A DNA stretch of 64,000 nucleotides, from the NCBI GenBank assembly GCA_965217095.1, contig OZ244235.1, forward strand, positions 868,001 through 932,000, given 5' to 3'. Within the stretch, counting starts at the first letter, position 1. The number at the start of each line of letters is the position of its first letter. Source of the DNA: CAYNZV01 sp965217095 (GTDB lineage: Bacteria; Latescibacterota; UBA2968; UBA8231). This document shows positions 54,163 to 63,263 of the stretch, piece after piece. Below the pieces are notes generated by a model, which did not search any database, had not been told where the DNA came from, and worked only from the letters and a program-made list of their open reading frames with translations. The position numbers and the translations under genes were made by a program.

Positions 54163-56192
54163 TGTATCTGCTCACCGGAGGAGGTACGGGTGGTCACGTC
54201 TACCCGGCCCTGGCGCTCGCTGACGAGATTGCAAATCGCCAGCCTGCGGCCTCCTTCTTGTACGTCGGCTTGGCCAACAAGCTGGAATCGTGGGTTGTCC
54301 CCAAGCGTGGATTTCCGATAAAGTTTGTGCGTTCGCGCTCCTGTCCCAGATCTACATCACCCTGGTCCTGGCTCGTTTTCACGGCGACCTTGGCCGTGGG
54401 GATCCTCCAGGCATCCCTCCTGCTGCTTCGCTACAGGCCGCATCTGATCATAAGCACGGGCGGTTACGTCAGTGCTCCAGTAATGTTCGCGCATGGGATT
54501 CTCAAAAATATCGGCCTTTCGCGCAGCAAGGTGTTCATTTTCGAGCCAAACGCCCATCCGGGGATGTTGAACCAGGCAGCCGGCAGGATGGCGGATCGAA
54601 TTGGGGTTGCCTTTGAACAGGCAGGTCGATGGTTCGACATGAGGCGGGTCGCGGTCGTCGGCTATCCGGTGCGGCGCGAACTGCTGGGAGCGGATCGTGA
54701 GGCGGCGAGGAAGCGGTTTGGCATCCGGCCCGGGGCGCCTGTCGTGCTGGCCTTTGGCGGCTCCAGAGGGGCACGCGCCATCAACGAGGCGGTGCTCGAT
54801 TCGCTGCCGCACATGCTGTCCCGACCTGAGCTCCATCTGATACACATCACAGGCAGGTACAAGGGCGCCGACTACGACGCGGTAGCGGAGACCGGCGCGC
54901 GACTGGACGCCATCTCTCTGGCGCCTGAACGGGCGGACAGATATCACCGATTCACCTACATGGAATCGATCCAAGACGCGTATGCTGCCGCCGATCTGGT
55001 AATCTGCCGGGGCGGCATGAGCACGCTTACGGAAATTGGCGTTTGCGGGTTGCCGGCTGTGATCATCCCGTTGCCGTCTGCCGCCGAGGATCACCAGGCG
55101 ATGAACGCCCGCGAGATGGAGCGCGCGGGCGCGGCGATGGTGATATACGAAGAAGCATCGTGGCGCGAGGGCGAGATTTTCAGTCGTGTCGACGGCAAGC
55201 ACCTGGCCTCGAAAGTTACCGCGCTAATAGATGATCGCGAGAAGCGTGCCGCCATGGGCAAATCTGCCGGCAAGCTGCCGCTCAAGAACAGCCTGGATCT
55301 AATGCTTGCCGAGATCGAAAATCTCATCGAGGGGCGCCGGCCTGCACCTCTCACCTTGGAGTATCCCGTTCGTGCGAGATCGGTACCCGAAGATCCGAAT
55401 GAGCTGTTGCGCTGGGTCCGACAGCGCATCGACGAAAGCAATAAGGTAAGTGCTCTGGATCCGCGGGAACTGGCTTATCTGCGCCATCACGCTGACAGAT
55501 TGCTGGTTTCCTCGGCATGGTACGAGACCCCGCTGGGCAGGAGGAACGTGGGCATCAAGCTGGTGGGCCACCTCCAGTATGTCGAGCAGTTGCCGCTACT
55601 CCTGAGCATTCTGAGGGACCGAACCAGGGTTGGCCTGCTCAAGCGGTTGTTCGGAGGCGATTTTGTTCACGGTGGGTTCTTGAGGCGCAACGCCATCGAA
55701 TTCGGTATTCGGAGGTTAGGTTCGGCGGACGAAACGGTGAAGGAGGCGTTGATCCGCGCTTTGCGCGAGGATCCGTATTTCGAGGTGCGGTCCATTGCGG
55801 CCAGGGCGCTGGGAGAGTTTATGGGCCCCTGCGCCGAGCTGCAACAACATCTGGTTGACGCGTTGGATGACCCCTATCCCGAAGTGGTAGTCGAAGTGAT
55901 TGGAGCGCTCGGCTCGATCGCGCGTCACGGGTCGGTCCTCGAGCACTTGCAGAGGTTTTACCTGCACGACAGTTGGCAGATCAGACAGAGGGTGGTCTCC
56001 GTGCTCGCGCAGCTGCTCGAGCGCCGCCTCGTGGACCTGGATGAGGTGGCGAAAAGCGCTGATCAAATTCTAATGACGTCCCCCTTCTTCAAACCTCATT
56101 TTCCCCTCAAACAGCAGCTGGATTCCCTATTCCAACAGCTTGAGCGTGCTTCCGCAAGCCGAGAGAATCGGCGGCACGCGGCAGAGCAGTAA
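54159..56192 (+). CDS. murG: MurG-type UDP-GlcNAc transferase fused to HEAT repeats
   Basis: Residues 1-375 are MurG: YLLTGGGTGGHVYPALALA, ISTGGYVSAPVMF, FEPNAHPGMLNQAAGRMA, VLAFGGSRGARAINE and ICRGGMSTLTEIGVCGLPAV with the UDP-GlcNAc-binding Glu. MurG adds GlcNAc to lipid I to make lipid II at the cytoplasmic face. Residues about 380-677 are an added helical domain of HEAT/armadillo type: ELLRWVRQRIDES, LPLLLSILRDR, LRRNAIEFGIRRLGSADETV, YFEVRSIAARALGEFMG, PYPEVVVEVIGALGSIARHG. Ordinary MurG has about 355 residues, so this fusion is unusual; the repeats may tether MurG to membrane or division proteins. mraY follows at once. Confidence 0.9.
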   Translation: MMYLLTGGGTGGHVYPALALADEIANRQPAASFLYVGLANKLESWVVPKRGFPIKFVRSRSCPRSTSPWSWLVFTATLAVGILQASLLLLRYRPHLIISTGGYVSAPVMFAHGILKNIGLSRSKVFIFEPNAHPGMLNQAAGRMADRIGVAFEQAGRWFDMRRVAVVGYPVRRELLGADREAARKRFGIRPGAPVVLAFGGSRGARAINEAVLDSLPHMLSRPELHLIHITGRYKGADYDAVAETGARLDAISLAPERADRYHRFTYMESIQDAYAAADLVICRGGMSTLTEIGVCGLPAVIIPLPSAAEDHQAMNAREMERAGAAMVIYEEASWREGEIFSRVDGKHLASKVTALIDDREKRAAMGKSAGKLPLKNSLDLMLAEIENLIEGRRPAPLTLEYPVRARSVPEDPNELLRWVRQRIDESNKVSALDPRELAYLRHHADRLLVSSAWYETPLGRRNVGIKLVGHLQYVEQLPLLLSILRDRTRVGLLKRLFGGDFVHGGFLRRNAIEFGIRRLGSADETVKEALIRALREDPYFEVRSIAARALGEFMGPCAELQQHLVDALDDPYPEVVVEVIGALGSIARHGSVLEHLQRFYLHDSWQIRQRVVSVLAQLLERRLVDLDEVAKSADQILMTSPFFKPHFPLKQQLDSLFQQLERASASRENRRHAAEQ

Positions 56193-56197
56193 CAGCG

Positions 56198-57304
56198 GTG
56201 ATCTACTATCTAGGCACCTACCTGTACGACACTGTGGAAGCGCTCTCATTCCTGCGCTTGCTCAACTCGATCAGTTTCCGAGCGATCGCCGGGGCGATTA
56301 CAGCGTTGTTGTTTACCATTCTGTTTGGTGATCGCATCATCCTCTACTTTTATCGTTCCGGCCAGCGCGACACCCCGCGAAATTACGCCAGCTTCTCAAC
56401 CGAGGCGGACTCCGCCAAAACCTACGGCGGAGGACTTATCGTTACCGGCATACTTCTGAGCGTCATTCTTTGGACGAAGGTTCACACGACGTTCGTGCTT
56501 CTCTGTATCGGAGCGGTTCTGTGGTTCGCCGCCTTGGGTTTGATCGACGACAGATTGAAGTTGCGGCACGGCAGCAGCGATCGGGGTCTTTCGGAGGCTG
56601 CCAAGCTCGTCCTGCAGTCGATCTATGGCCTCGCGTTTGGCCTGATCTACGTAATCGAGGAACTCTCGCCCTTGCCGACGGGTCTGGCAACGCAGCTGTA
56701 TATTCCATTCGTCAAGAATCCAATTGTCGATCTCTCCTGGGGATATGTCCCGTTCGTAATCTTCACAGTGATCGCCATCGCTAATTCGGTTAACATTGCA
56801 GACGGGATTGACGGTCTTGCGGTGGTGCCGGTGGCGTTCGTCATCGCGGTGTTCGGAGTTTTCGCCTACGTTGCGAGCCACGCCGAGATATCGGATTTCC
56901 TGATTTTTCCGTTCATGCCAGGCGTTGGGGAGGTGGCGGTTATCTGTTCGATCGTGTTCGGGGCCTGTTTGGGCTTTCTCTGGTTTAATTCTTACCCCGC
57001 CAATGTTATTATGGGCGATACGGGTTCGATGGCGCTTGGCGGGCTCCTTGGTACAGCGGCCGTTCTCGTAAAACAGGAGTTCCTGTTTCTCATTGCCGGC
57101 GGGATCTTCGTTGGCGAGGCGTTCTCGGTCCTAGTGCAAGAAAAAATCGGTATCAAATGGCTGGGAAGACGATTCTTCCAGCGAGCGCCGATTCACCATC
57201 ATTTCCAGTCTCGTGGTCTCGCCGATACCAAAATCGTTATTCGGTTCTGGATCGTCGCCGGCATCTTGGCACTCTGTAGCCTGGCGACATTGAAGATTCG
57301 TTAG
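56198..57304 (+). CDS. mraY: Phospho-N-acetylmuramoyl-pentapeptide transferase
   Basis: Makes lipid I from UDP-MurNAc-pentapeptide and undecaprenyl phosphate. Ten spans in 368 residues with family loops LGLIDDRLKLRHG (the Asp-Asp pair near 115), FNSYPANVIMGDTGSMALGG near 270, NSVNIADGIDGLA near 200 with the catalytic Asp, and the HHH motif APIHHHFQSRG near 335. The otherwise common PTMGG is KTYGGG here. Order murG-mraY outside a dcw cluster is atypical; no other mur or fts gene is adjacent. Confidence 0.95.
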   Translation: MIYYLGTYLYDTVEALSFLRLLNSISFRAIAGAITALLFTILFGDRIILYFYRSGQRDTPRNYASFSTEADSAKTYGGGLIVTGILLSVILWTKVHTTFVLLCIGAVLWFAALGLIDDRLKLRHGSSDRGLSEAAKLVLQSIYGLAFGLIYVIEELSPLPTGLATQLYIPFVKNPIVDLSWGYVPFVIFTVIAIANSVNIADGIDGLAVVPVAFVIAVFGVFAYVASHAEISDFLIFPFMPGVGEVAVICSIVFGACLGFLWFNSYPANVIMGDTGSMALGGLLGTAAVLVKQEFLFLIAGGIFVGEAFSVLVQEKIGIKWLGRRFFQRAPIHHHFQSRGLADTKIVIRFWIVAGILALCSLATLKIR

Positions 57305-57411
57305 CCGCGTACCTTCCAACGGATAGTTGAAGCAGAAAAAGAGGGCGGGCGGCTCGACGGATCCGAGTGCCCGTCGGTCACGCCGCTAGGTATGGTAGAT
57401 GGAAGCTAAGC

Positions 57412-57888
57412 TTAGAGGACGTTCAATCCGTAGATACACAGCAGTACGACCACGATACCCATGGTGACACTGATCCAAATCGGGATCGGTGCAGCCTTGC
57501 TACCGTAATGCTCTACAGAATACCGATTATATTCCCGAGAGATCAGCAGGTAGGCGGAGACAATCGAGCTGATTATCGCCACTATCAGGAATACAATGGC
57601 CATCTGTCCCGGTGCGAAGGTGCGGCTCATGGTGAGCACGTAGGAGATGACGTTCACCAGGAGTCCGAATTCGCGCGACACCAATCCGTAGATGACAATG
57701 CCGAGACTGAAGGAACTTATGGTGAGAGTGGCCAGACCACTGAGAACGGGTAGCTGGAAGAATACGATCAGGACCAGACTGCCGATCAGGAGGTGAATCC
57801 ACATACCGACGTAGGCATAGAAAAACGCCGGTCGCTCCAGAGAAGCTTGACCGACGAGATACTGGGAAAAGGTCGGGCGTTTGGTCAC
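57412..57888 (-). CDS. Four-span membrane protein of unknown function
   Basis: Hydrophobic segments lie near residues 30-50 (HLLIGSLVLIVFFQLPVL), 52-72, 90-115 (VFLIVAIISSIVSAYLLI) and 135-156, with short polar loops and a basic inside-facing N-terminus. No catalytic motif. It resembles YIP1-like or generic stress-type membrane proteins only in outline. It stands alone on the minus strand between mraY and the PilZ gene. Confidence 0.7.
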   Translation of the reverse strand: MTKRPTFSQYLVGQASLERPAFFYAYVGMWIHLLIGSLVLIVFFQLPVLSGLATLTISSFSLGIVIYGLVSREFGLLVNVISYVLTMSRTFAPGQMAIVFLIVAIISSIVSAYLLISREYNRYSVEHYGSKAAPIPIWISVTMGIVVVLLCIYGLNVL

Positions 57889-57990
57889 GGACTCAACGTA
57901 TGTATTGTGTATCAGGGGCGGGGAGGGCCCTAAGATACTACAACGTCTCGGCGGCCGTCAAGCATTCGTTTGAGTTGCGGTTGCTTGGCC

Positions 57991-58800
57991 CTAGGCAGCG
58001 TTGGCTAGGGGGCATTCCGAGGTTTCCAACCCCTTGCCAATCGTGTGGCGTTCTAGGAAACGCACCAGGTTATAACAGCTTTCCTGTGGTTCGTTGAAGG
58101 AGACGGCGAGAGCGTACACTGGGCCGCGTCCGTCCGTCGTCTGCAGCCGACAGTTGACTATGCGGGCTTCTATCGCCTCCAAACCGCAGCGAATATCACG
58201 TTCCGCTCCGTTGGAGAGGTTGGTGCCTGCCATCGATGGTCGGGTGAATCGGCCACGCTTGGCCGATCTGCGGCGGGCCGTCTGTTCCACGTACTCTTCA
58301 GGTGCGGACAGGGTGAGGCGCAACGACTTCGATGCCGGGATCTGGCGCACGAACACCTGAGCGCCACCGCCACTGAGGTTGGTGACCACTGCAGGTTTCG
58401 AAAGTGTCACTCCCGGTTTCCCAGTTTCTTCCCACTCTGCCAATGCTTTAAGGGTTACGGCAACGCGATAGGAACCGCGACGCTGGTCCCCGTCAATGGT
58501 TCGGGGTAGCTTCAGTAGCAACACGGGCACTCGATCATGCAATCGCCGGCGTCCGAATATCTCGCTGGAGAAGGAGTAGTCCTTAGGGCTCTTTGGCAAG
58601 GCCCTGACGGTGACCGAGGCGCCCCGAGGGGGACTCAAATCTGCTGGGGCGTCGACGCACAAATACCCGTCTGAGCTCAGATCCTGGATGCGCCCCAGGT
58701 GCTGCGTGGCGGAGATTTCCGGATCGTCAAAAGAGAGCAGGAAGCGTTCGCCTATCTTTAGGCCCTCCGGAAGCCGGTGGCCATTTGGTGTCTTAGCCAT
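57991..58800 (-). CDS. PilZ-domain c-di-GMP receptor, YcgR-like
   Basis: ATG 58800 has AAGGAG upstream; an in-frame start ten codons earlier lacks one. Residues 10-95 resemble the YcgR N-terminal domain (LKIGERFLLSFDDPEIS, GRIQDLSSDGYLCVDAP). The PilZ c-di-GMP motifs are QRRGSYRVAV near 118 (RxxxR) and VVTNLSGGGAQVFV near 150 (xxSxxG). In YcgR proteins c-di-GMP binding brakes flagellar rotation; no flagellar gene is in the window, so another output (surface polysaccharide, secretion) is equally likely. Confidence 0.85.
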   Translation of the reverse strand: MAKTPNGHRLPEGLKIGERFLLSFDDPEISATQHLGRIQDLSSDGYLCVDAPADLSPPRGASVTVRALPKSPKDYSFSSEIFGRRRLHDRVPVLLLKLPRTIDGDQRRGSYRVAVTLKALAEWEETGKPGVTLSKPAVVTNLSGGGAQVFVRQIPASKSLRLTLSAPEEYVEQTARRRSAKRGRFTRPSMAGTNLSNGAERDIRCGLEAIEARIVNCRLQTTDGRGPVYALAVSFNEPQESCYNLVRFLERHTIGKGLETSECPLANAA

Positions 58801-58912
58801 GAGTGGATCTCCTTGACAAAAAGTGATCACGTACGAAAATGATCGTATTACAAGAAATCGGCGCGAGCCGTCAGATCTTTAGTATTATTTCATACTACAT
58901 GGTAAGAGTTTT

Positions 58913-60538
58913 GTGCGAGCTGCATCTGGTCCCGACTTAATTACGATAAATGCAGTAAAAACATGGTTTTGGAAGTTAATAGGAATCTCGACGACGCGGT
59001 CTCAGCGGTCAAAGGGCTTGGTGGACACGTTAGATCCGGACGACCGCGCGGAGTTGGGGTTGCTGGATCTGAAGACGAGTCTGCGGTCGGTGCACTTTCC
59101 GGGCGATGCGGAGTCGGCACAGCAAGCGCGCCAGCGCCTCGCGTTTGAAGAGTTGTACCAGCAACAACTGCTGCTCGCACGGGCCAGAGCCCGCCGCCGA
59201 GCTTCTCGCGACGGGATCTCATTGGGTGCGAGGGACCTCGTCCACCGCTTCCTGGGGCAACTCCCATTCTCCCCTACGGAAGCCCAGCGCGCTGCAGTAG
59301 AGGAGATCCTGCGCGACCTGGAGGATTCCTGCCAAATGTGCCGATTGCTGCAGGGCGACGTGGGATCGGGAAAGACGCTGGTAGCGCTCTGCGCCATTCT
59401 GCAGGCTGTAGGCAGCAGTTGTCAGGCCGCACTCATGGCTCCCACAGAGATCCTGGCCACGCAACATTACCGAACTATAGTGCAGCAATTGGGGCCGCTC
59501 GGATTAAACGCGATTCTCCTGGTGGGTAAACAACGGCCGGCTCTTCGCTTCGAGCTGCTGAACTCAATCGAAACGGGCGCTGCAGATATCGTCGTTGGAA
59601 CCCACGCGCTCATTCAAGAAAGCGTACGCTTTCCAAAGCGCGGCCTGGCGGTGATCGATGAACAGCACCGATTCGGCGTTGTCCAGCGTGACCTCTTGGC
59701 CGAAAAGAAAAAGCAGGCGAACCTTCTATATTTGACGGCGACACCGATTCCTCGGACTCTGGCGCTGGCGCTGGCGCTATATGGCGACACCGATATGTCA
59801 GTTCTGAATCAGCTGCCGCCCGGGCGGAAACCGGTGAGGACCGCGGCGCGATCAGAGTCAAGCCGCGAGGCCATTCTCCGGTTCGTGGCCGAGCAGCTGG
59901 ATGCCGGAAGGCAGGCGTATCTGGTGTACCCGTCCATCGAGGACTCCGAAAAACTGGAACTTCGGTCCGCTTCGCGAGCGTTCGAGGAGCTTTCCAGCGG
60001 GGCTCTGGCAGGTTATCGGCTCGGGCTGCTTCATGGGCAAATGTCAGAGGATGAAAAAGCTTCGACGATGAATGGATTCGTCGAGGGCGGCACGCAGGCG
60101 CTGATTAGTACCACCGTTGTCGAGGTTGGGGTCGACGTAGCGAACGCGACGGTTATGGTGATCGAGAACGCCGAAAGGTTTGGCTTGGCACAGCTGCATC
60201 AACTGCGTGGGCGCGTTGGGCGCGGGGTGGATGAGTCGTATTGCATACTCATCAACGCCGCCGCCGCAGACGGCGAGAGGTCCGCGGCGCAGAACCGAAT
60301 CGATCTGCTGTGCCGGACCAACGACGGCTTCGAGATTGCGGACGAAGACCTGGCCCTGCGGGGGCCGGGAGAGCTGCTGGGTACCGCGCAGGCGGGACAG
60401 GCCGCTTTTGCGGTCGCAGACCTGAGCCGGGATGGCGAGCTCCTGAAACAGGCTCGAGAGTTGGCCGGCAGAGTCGTACGGATGGAAACGGATTGCGGGG
60501 AAGCTACGCCGCAAGTCGAATCACCTTCGGGATTGTAG
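58913..60538 (+). CDS. recG: RecG-like helicase lacking the wedge domain
   Basis: Homology starts around residue 40 (DLKTSLRSVHFPGDAESAQQARQRLAFEEL, i.e. the segment SVHFPGDAESA leading into the first helicase lobe) and runs to the C-terminus: Walker A LLQGDVGSGKTLVAL, motif II VIDEQHRFGVVQRD, TATPIPRTL, STTVVEVGVDVANATVMVIENAERFG and QLRGRVGRG. Full RecG is about 690 residues; the N-terminal OB/wedge domain that grips the fork is missing, so fork reversal is doubtful. The N-terminal 35 residues look unrelated, and no good start is seen. The ALALAL in TLALALALYGDTD is two residues longer than the usual TLALxLYGD, because of a 6-base tandem repeat (ctggcg). May be a truncated pseudogene or a broken join. 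Confidence 0.8.
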   Translation: MRAASGPDLITINAVKTWFWKLIGISTTRSQRSKGLVDTLDPDDRAELGLLDLKTSLRSVHFPGDAESAQQARQRLAFEELYQQQLLLARARARRRASRDGISLGARDLVHRFLGQLPFSPTEAQRAAVEEILRDLEDSCQMCRLLQGDVGSGKTLVALCAILQAVGSSCQAALMAPTEILATQHYRTIVQQLGPLGLNAILLVGKQRPALRFELLNSIETGAADIVVGTHALIQESVRFPKRGLAVIDEQHRFGVVQRDLLAEKKKQANLLYLTATPIPRTLALALALYGDTDMSVLNQLPPGRKPVRTAARSESSREAILRFVAEQLDAGRQAYLVYPSIEDSEKLELRSASRAFEELSSGALAGYRLGLLHGQMSEDEKASTMNGFVEGGTQALISTTVVEVGVDVANATVMVIENAERFGLAQLHQLRGRVGRGVDESYCILINAAAADGERSAAQNRIDLLCRTNDGFEIADEDLALRGPGELLGTAQAGQAAFAVADLSRDGELLKQARELAGRVVRMETDCGEATPQVESPSGL

Positions 60539-60550
60539 AGGAGTATCGTC

Positions 60551-61690
60551 ATGGAGGAGGTGCGAGTTGCCACATTCGCCGGCCCAGGGTCGAAACCAAC
60601 GATCAGAACCGTACCCAAACCTGCGGTGCCGGAGAATGCAGCTCTGATCGAAATCGAAGCGTGTGGTGTGTGTGGGACAGACCTGCATATCCTGCAAGGT
60701 CATTGGCCCGGCGAGCTGCCGTGGCCCTTCACTCTCGGTCACGAGCTGGCCGGCACCGTGGTTGAGATCGGCAAGAGGCTCACGCACGACTTTATGGGTA
60801 ACCCGTTGAAGGTGGGATGTAGCGCTATGCTTCCGCCACTAATGCCTTGTGGCAGCTGCTACTACTGCGTGCATTATCCGAATCACGCCAACCGTTGTCT
60901 GCAGCCGACCTACTACGGCAGGTACCTGGCGTTCGACAAGCCTCCCCATCTGTGGGGTGGCTGGGCCGAGATGGTGTACGTTGACCTCGACCTTTTGCCG
61001 GCTACCAAAATCTACCGCCTGCCCGACGGCATGTCTTCCATGCTGGGATCGCTGTCGGAGCCGCTGACATCATGTGTCCGTGCTCTGGGGCGCGCCGCGC
61101 GGAGTGGAGGATTTGCGGTGGGGGATACGGTGGTCGTCCAGGGATCCGGTCCCATCGGGGTGTTGATGCTGGTCGCGGCTCGCGAGATGGGGGCGGGCCG
61201 GGTTTTCGTGGTGGGCGCCCCGGAACGCCCGCGGCTGGAATTATGCCGCGTCTTCGGTGCGGACGGAACGGTCTGCATCGAAGATCACGGTTCAGTCACC
61301 GAGCGGATAGAAGCGGTCCGGGAAATGGTCGGAGGATTCGGCGCCGATCTGGTAGTGGACTGCAGCGGGCATCCCTCCGCCGGTCCCGAAGGGTTGGAGA
61401 TGCTTCGCGACGGTGGGACCTACGTGGAGATGGGGCAGTTCACCGATGCCGGTTCGATCGAAACCAACTGGCACCGCATCTGCTCGAAGGATGTGACGAT
61501 TGTGGGGAGCTGGGCCTTTACCGCAAACGACATTCCGCTGGCGATCGAAATGCTCGATAGAGCAGCCGATCACTACCCCTGGTCGCAACTGCAAACATCC
61601 TTCCCGTTCTCGGAGGAAGGAGTCCAGGAGGCTATTCAGGCGGCGATCGCGATGCGGTGCGTGAAGGCGACTATACGGCCCAACCAGTGA
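60551..61690 (+). CDS. Zinc-dependent MDR alcohol/polyol dehydrogenase
   Basis: ATG after GAGGAG, 13 bases after recG. Catalytic zinc ligands are Cys in CGVCGTDLH (about 37), His-Glu in TLGHELAGTV, and the structural zinc cluster is CGSCYYCVHYPNHANRC. The cofactor loop is VVVQGSGPIGVLML near 197. Relatives are threonine, sorbitol or formaldehyde-type MDR dehydrogenases; this one cannot be placed further. The class III aminotransferase converges on it. Confidence 0.9.
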   Translation: MEEVRVATFAGPGSKPTIRTVPKPAVPENAALIEIEACGVCGTDLHILQGHWPGELPWPFTLGHELAGTVVEIGKRLTHDFMGNPLKVGCSAMLPPLMPCGSCYYCVHYPNHANRCLQPTYYGRYLAFDKPPHLWGGWAEMVYVDLDLLPATKIYRLPDGMSSMLGSLSEPLTSCVRALGRAARSGGFAVGDTVVVQGSGPIGVLMLVAAREMGAGRVFVVGAPERPRLELCRVFGADGTVCIEDHGSVTERIEAVREMVGGFGADLVVDCSGHPSAGPEGLEMLRDGGTYVEMGQFTDAGSIETNWHRICSKDVTIVGSWAFTANDIPLAIEMLDRAADHYPWSQLQTSFPFSEEGVQEAIQAAIAMRCVKATIRPNQ

Positions 61691-61712
61691 GTGAGCTTGC
61701 CGGCGCCGGCGC

Positions 61713-63080
61713 TCAGGAAATGCTCCTCAATCCCGATTCGACGATAGTGGCGATCTCGTCCGCTTCCTCCTTGGTCAGAATCAGCGGAGGTGCCACGAAG
61801 AAGATCGGTTCGGGGCCGGCCATGGCGTGGCTCATGCGACCCAGAAGTAGCCCCTCCTCCTTCATTTTCCTCTGTGCCTGCGCGGTGCGCGGCGCGTCCA
61901 ACATGCCACCCTCTTCATCCACCAGCTCGATGGCGATCATGAGTCCCTTGCCCCGAACATCTCCTAGGAACGGCGAGCTGATATTCGACAGCCTCTCCAT
62001 CAGGTAGCTGCCCACCGCTTCAGCGTTCTCCCACAATCTCTCCCGCATAAGGATGTCGATAGCCGTCAAGGCAGCGGTGCAACAGACGGGATGCCCGCCG
62101 TAGGTGGAAATCTGCGAGAACTCCCTGTCTTCATCCGGAGAGCCGAGGAATGCCTCGAACACCTCCGAGGTGACGACGCATGCTCCCAGCGGCAGGTAGC
62201 CGCTGGTGGCGCCCTTCGCCAGCGTAATCATGTCGGGCACGACGCCCCAGTGTTCGCAGGCAAACAACCTTCCGGTCCGCCCGAAGCCGTTGATGACCTC
62301 GTCGAAAATAAGCAGGACTCCATAGCGATCGCAGATCTCGCGAAGCTGGGGTAGATATTCGTCGGGCGGAACCAGAACCCCGCCGCCCCCTATGATCGGC
62401 TCGGCGATGACTGCGGCTACCGTTTCCGGCCCCTCGCGGATAATCGCATCTTCTATCTCGGTGACGCAGGCCACACCGCACGTCGGGTACTGCAGATGAA
62501 GCGGGCAGCGATAACAGTAGGGAGGATCTGTGTGCAGAAACCCGGGTACCAGCGGTTCGAACTTCGTTCGGCGACCTACCTGGCCCGTCGCCGAGAGGGC
62601 GCCCAGGGTGAAGCCGTGGTATCCCAGGTACCGCGCTATCACCTTAAATCTGTTTTCTCCAGGAAACCGTTGCCGGCAGTACTGTCGGGCGATCTTGAGT
62701 GCGGTTTCGTTCGCTTCGGAGCCGCTAGCACTGAAAAACGAGTGCTGCAGATCGCCGGGCAGAATATCCGCCAGGCGGGAAGCCAGGTTGGCGGCGGGGG
62801 CGGTGACCATCGCACTGGAAGCGTACGGAAGCTTCTTCATCTGCTCGTATACCGCATCGGCAATTTCGGTGCGGCCGTACCCCAGGGTCACGTTCCAGAC
62901 TCCCGCAATGCCGTCGATGTAGCTGTTGCCCTCCGCGTCCTGAATTCTAACCCCATCGCCCGACGTGATCACCATGAGGTCGGTCTGCTCAAGGGTCCGA
63001 TGCTGCAGCATCGGATGCCACACGTGCTGTTGATCTACAGTGCGAACGGCATCTGCTGAAATCGTCTCTAGTAAGGTCAT
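61713..63080 (-). CDS. Class III (omega) aminotransferase
   Basis: PLP-dependent enzyme of 455 residues: DAEGNSYIDGIAGVWNV near 50, FFSASGSEANETALKIAR near 118, RYLGYHGFTLGALSATG, VIAEPIIGGGGVLVPP, ILFDEVINGFGRTG (written here with the Asp contacting PLP) and the Schiff-base Lys in TLAKGATSGYLPLGA near 290. Family members act on taurine, beta-alanine, 4-aminobutyrate or acetylornithine; substrate not determined. Convergent with the MDR dehydrogenase, which may use its aldehyde product, but they are on opposite strands. Confidence 0.93.
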   Translation of the reverse strand: MTLLETISADAVRTVDQQHVWHPMLQHRTLEQTDLMVITSGDGVRIQDAEGNSYIDGIAGVWNVTLGYGRTEIADAVYEQMKKLPYASSAMVTAPAANLASRLADILPGDLQHSFFSASGSEANETALKIARQYCRQRFPGENRFKVIARYLGYHGFTLGALSATGQVGRRTKFEPLVPGFLHTDPPYCYRCPLHLQYPTCGVACVTEIEDAIIREGPETVAAVIAEPIIGGGGVLVPPDEYLPQLREICDRYGVLLIFDEVINGFGRTGRLFACEHWGVVPDMITLAKGATSGYLPLGACVVTSEVFEAFLGSPDEDREFSQISTYGGHPVCCTAALTAIDILMRERLWENAEAVGSYLMERLSNISSPFLGDVRGKGLMIAIELVDEEGGMLDAPRTAQAQRKMKEEGLLLGRMSHAMAGPEPIFFVAPPLILTKEEADEIATIVESGLRSIS

Positions 63081-63263
63081 CTCTCGATCCTCTGCTCGTG
63101 CCGGGAGTGTTCGTCGATTGCGCTAATCTACTGATAGCGTTCGATAGCATCAACGCACCGCAGCAGTTAAGGCGTTGTGTTCGCTTGACTTGATGATGTC
63201 ATTTTGATAACTACTCGAACTGCAACGGGTTTCGAGCGCTGTGGAATCGCGAAGGATCCTCCA

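Noticed and set aside
63185..63213. TTGACT-17-TAACTA before the MetE-like gene
   Set aside because: The -10 matches the consensus at only two positions; too weak to claim.
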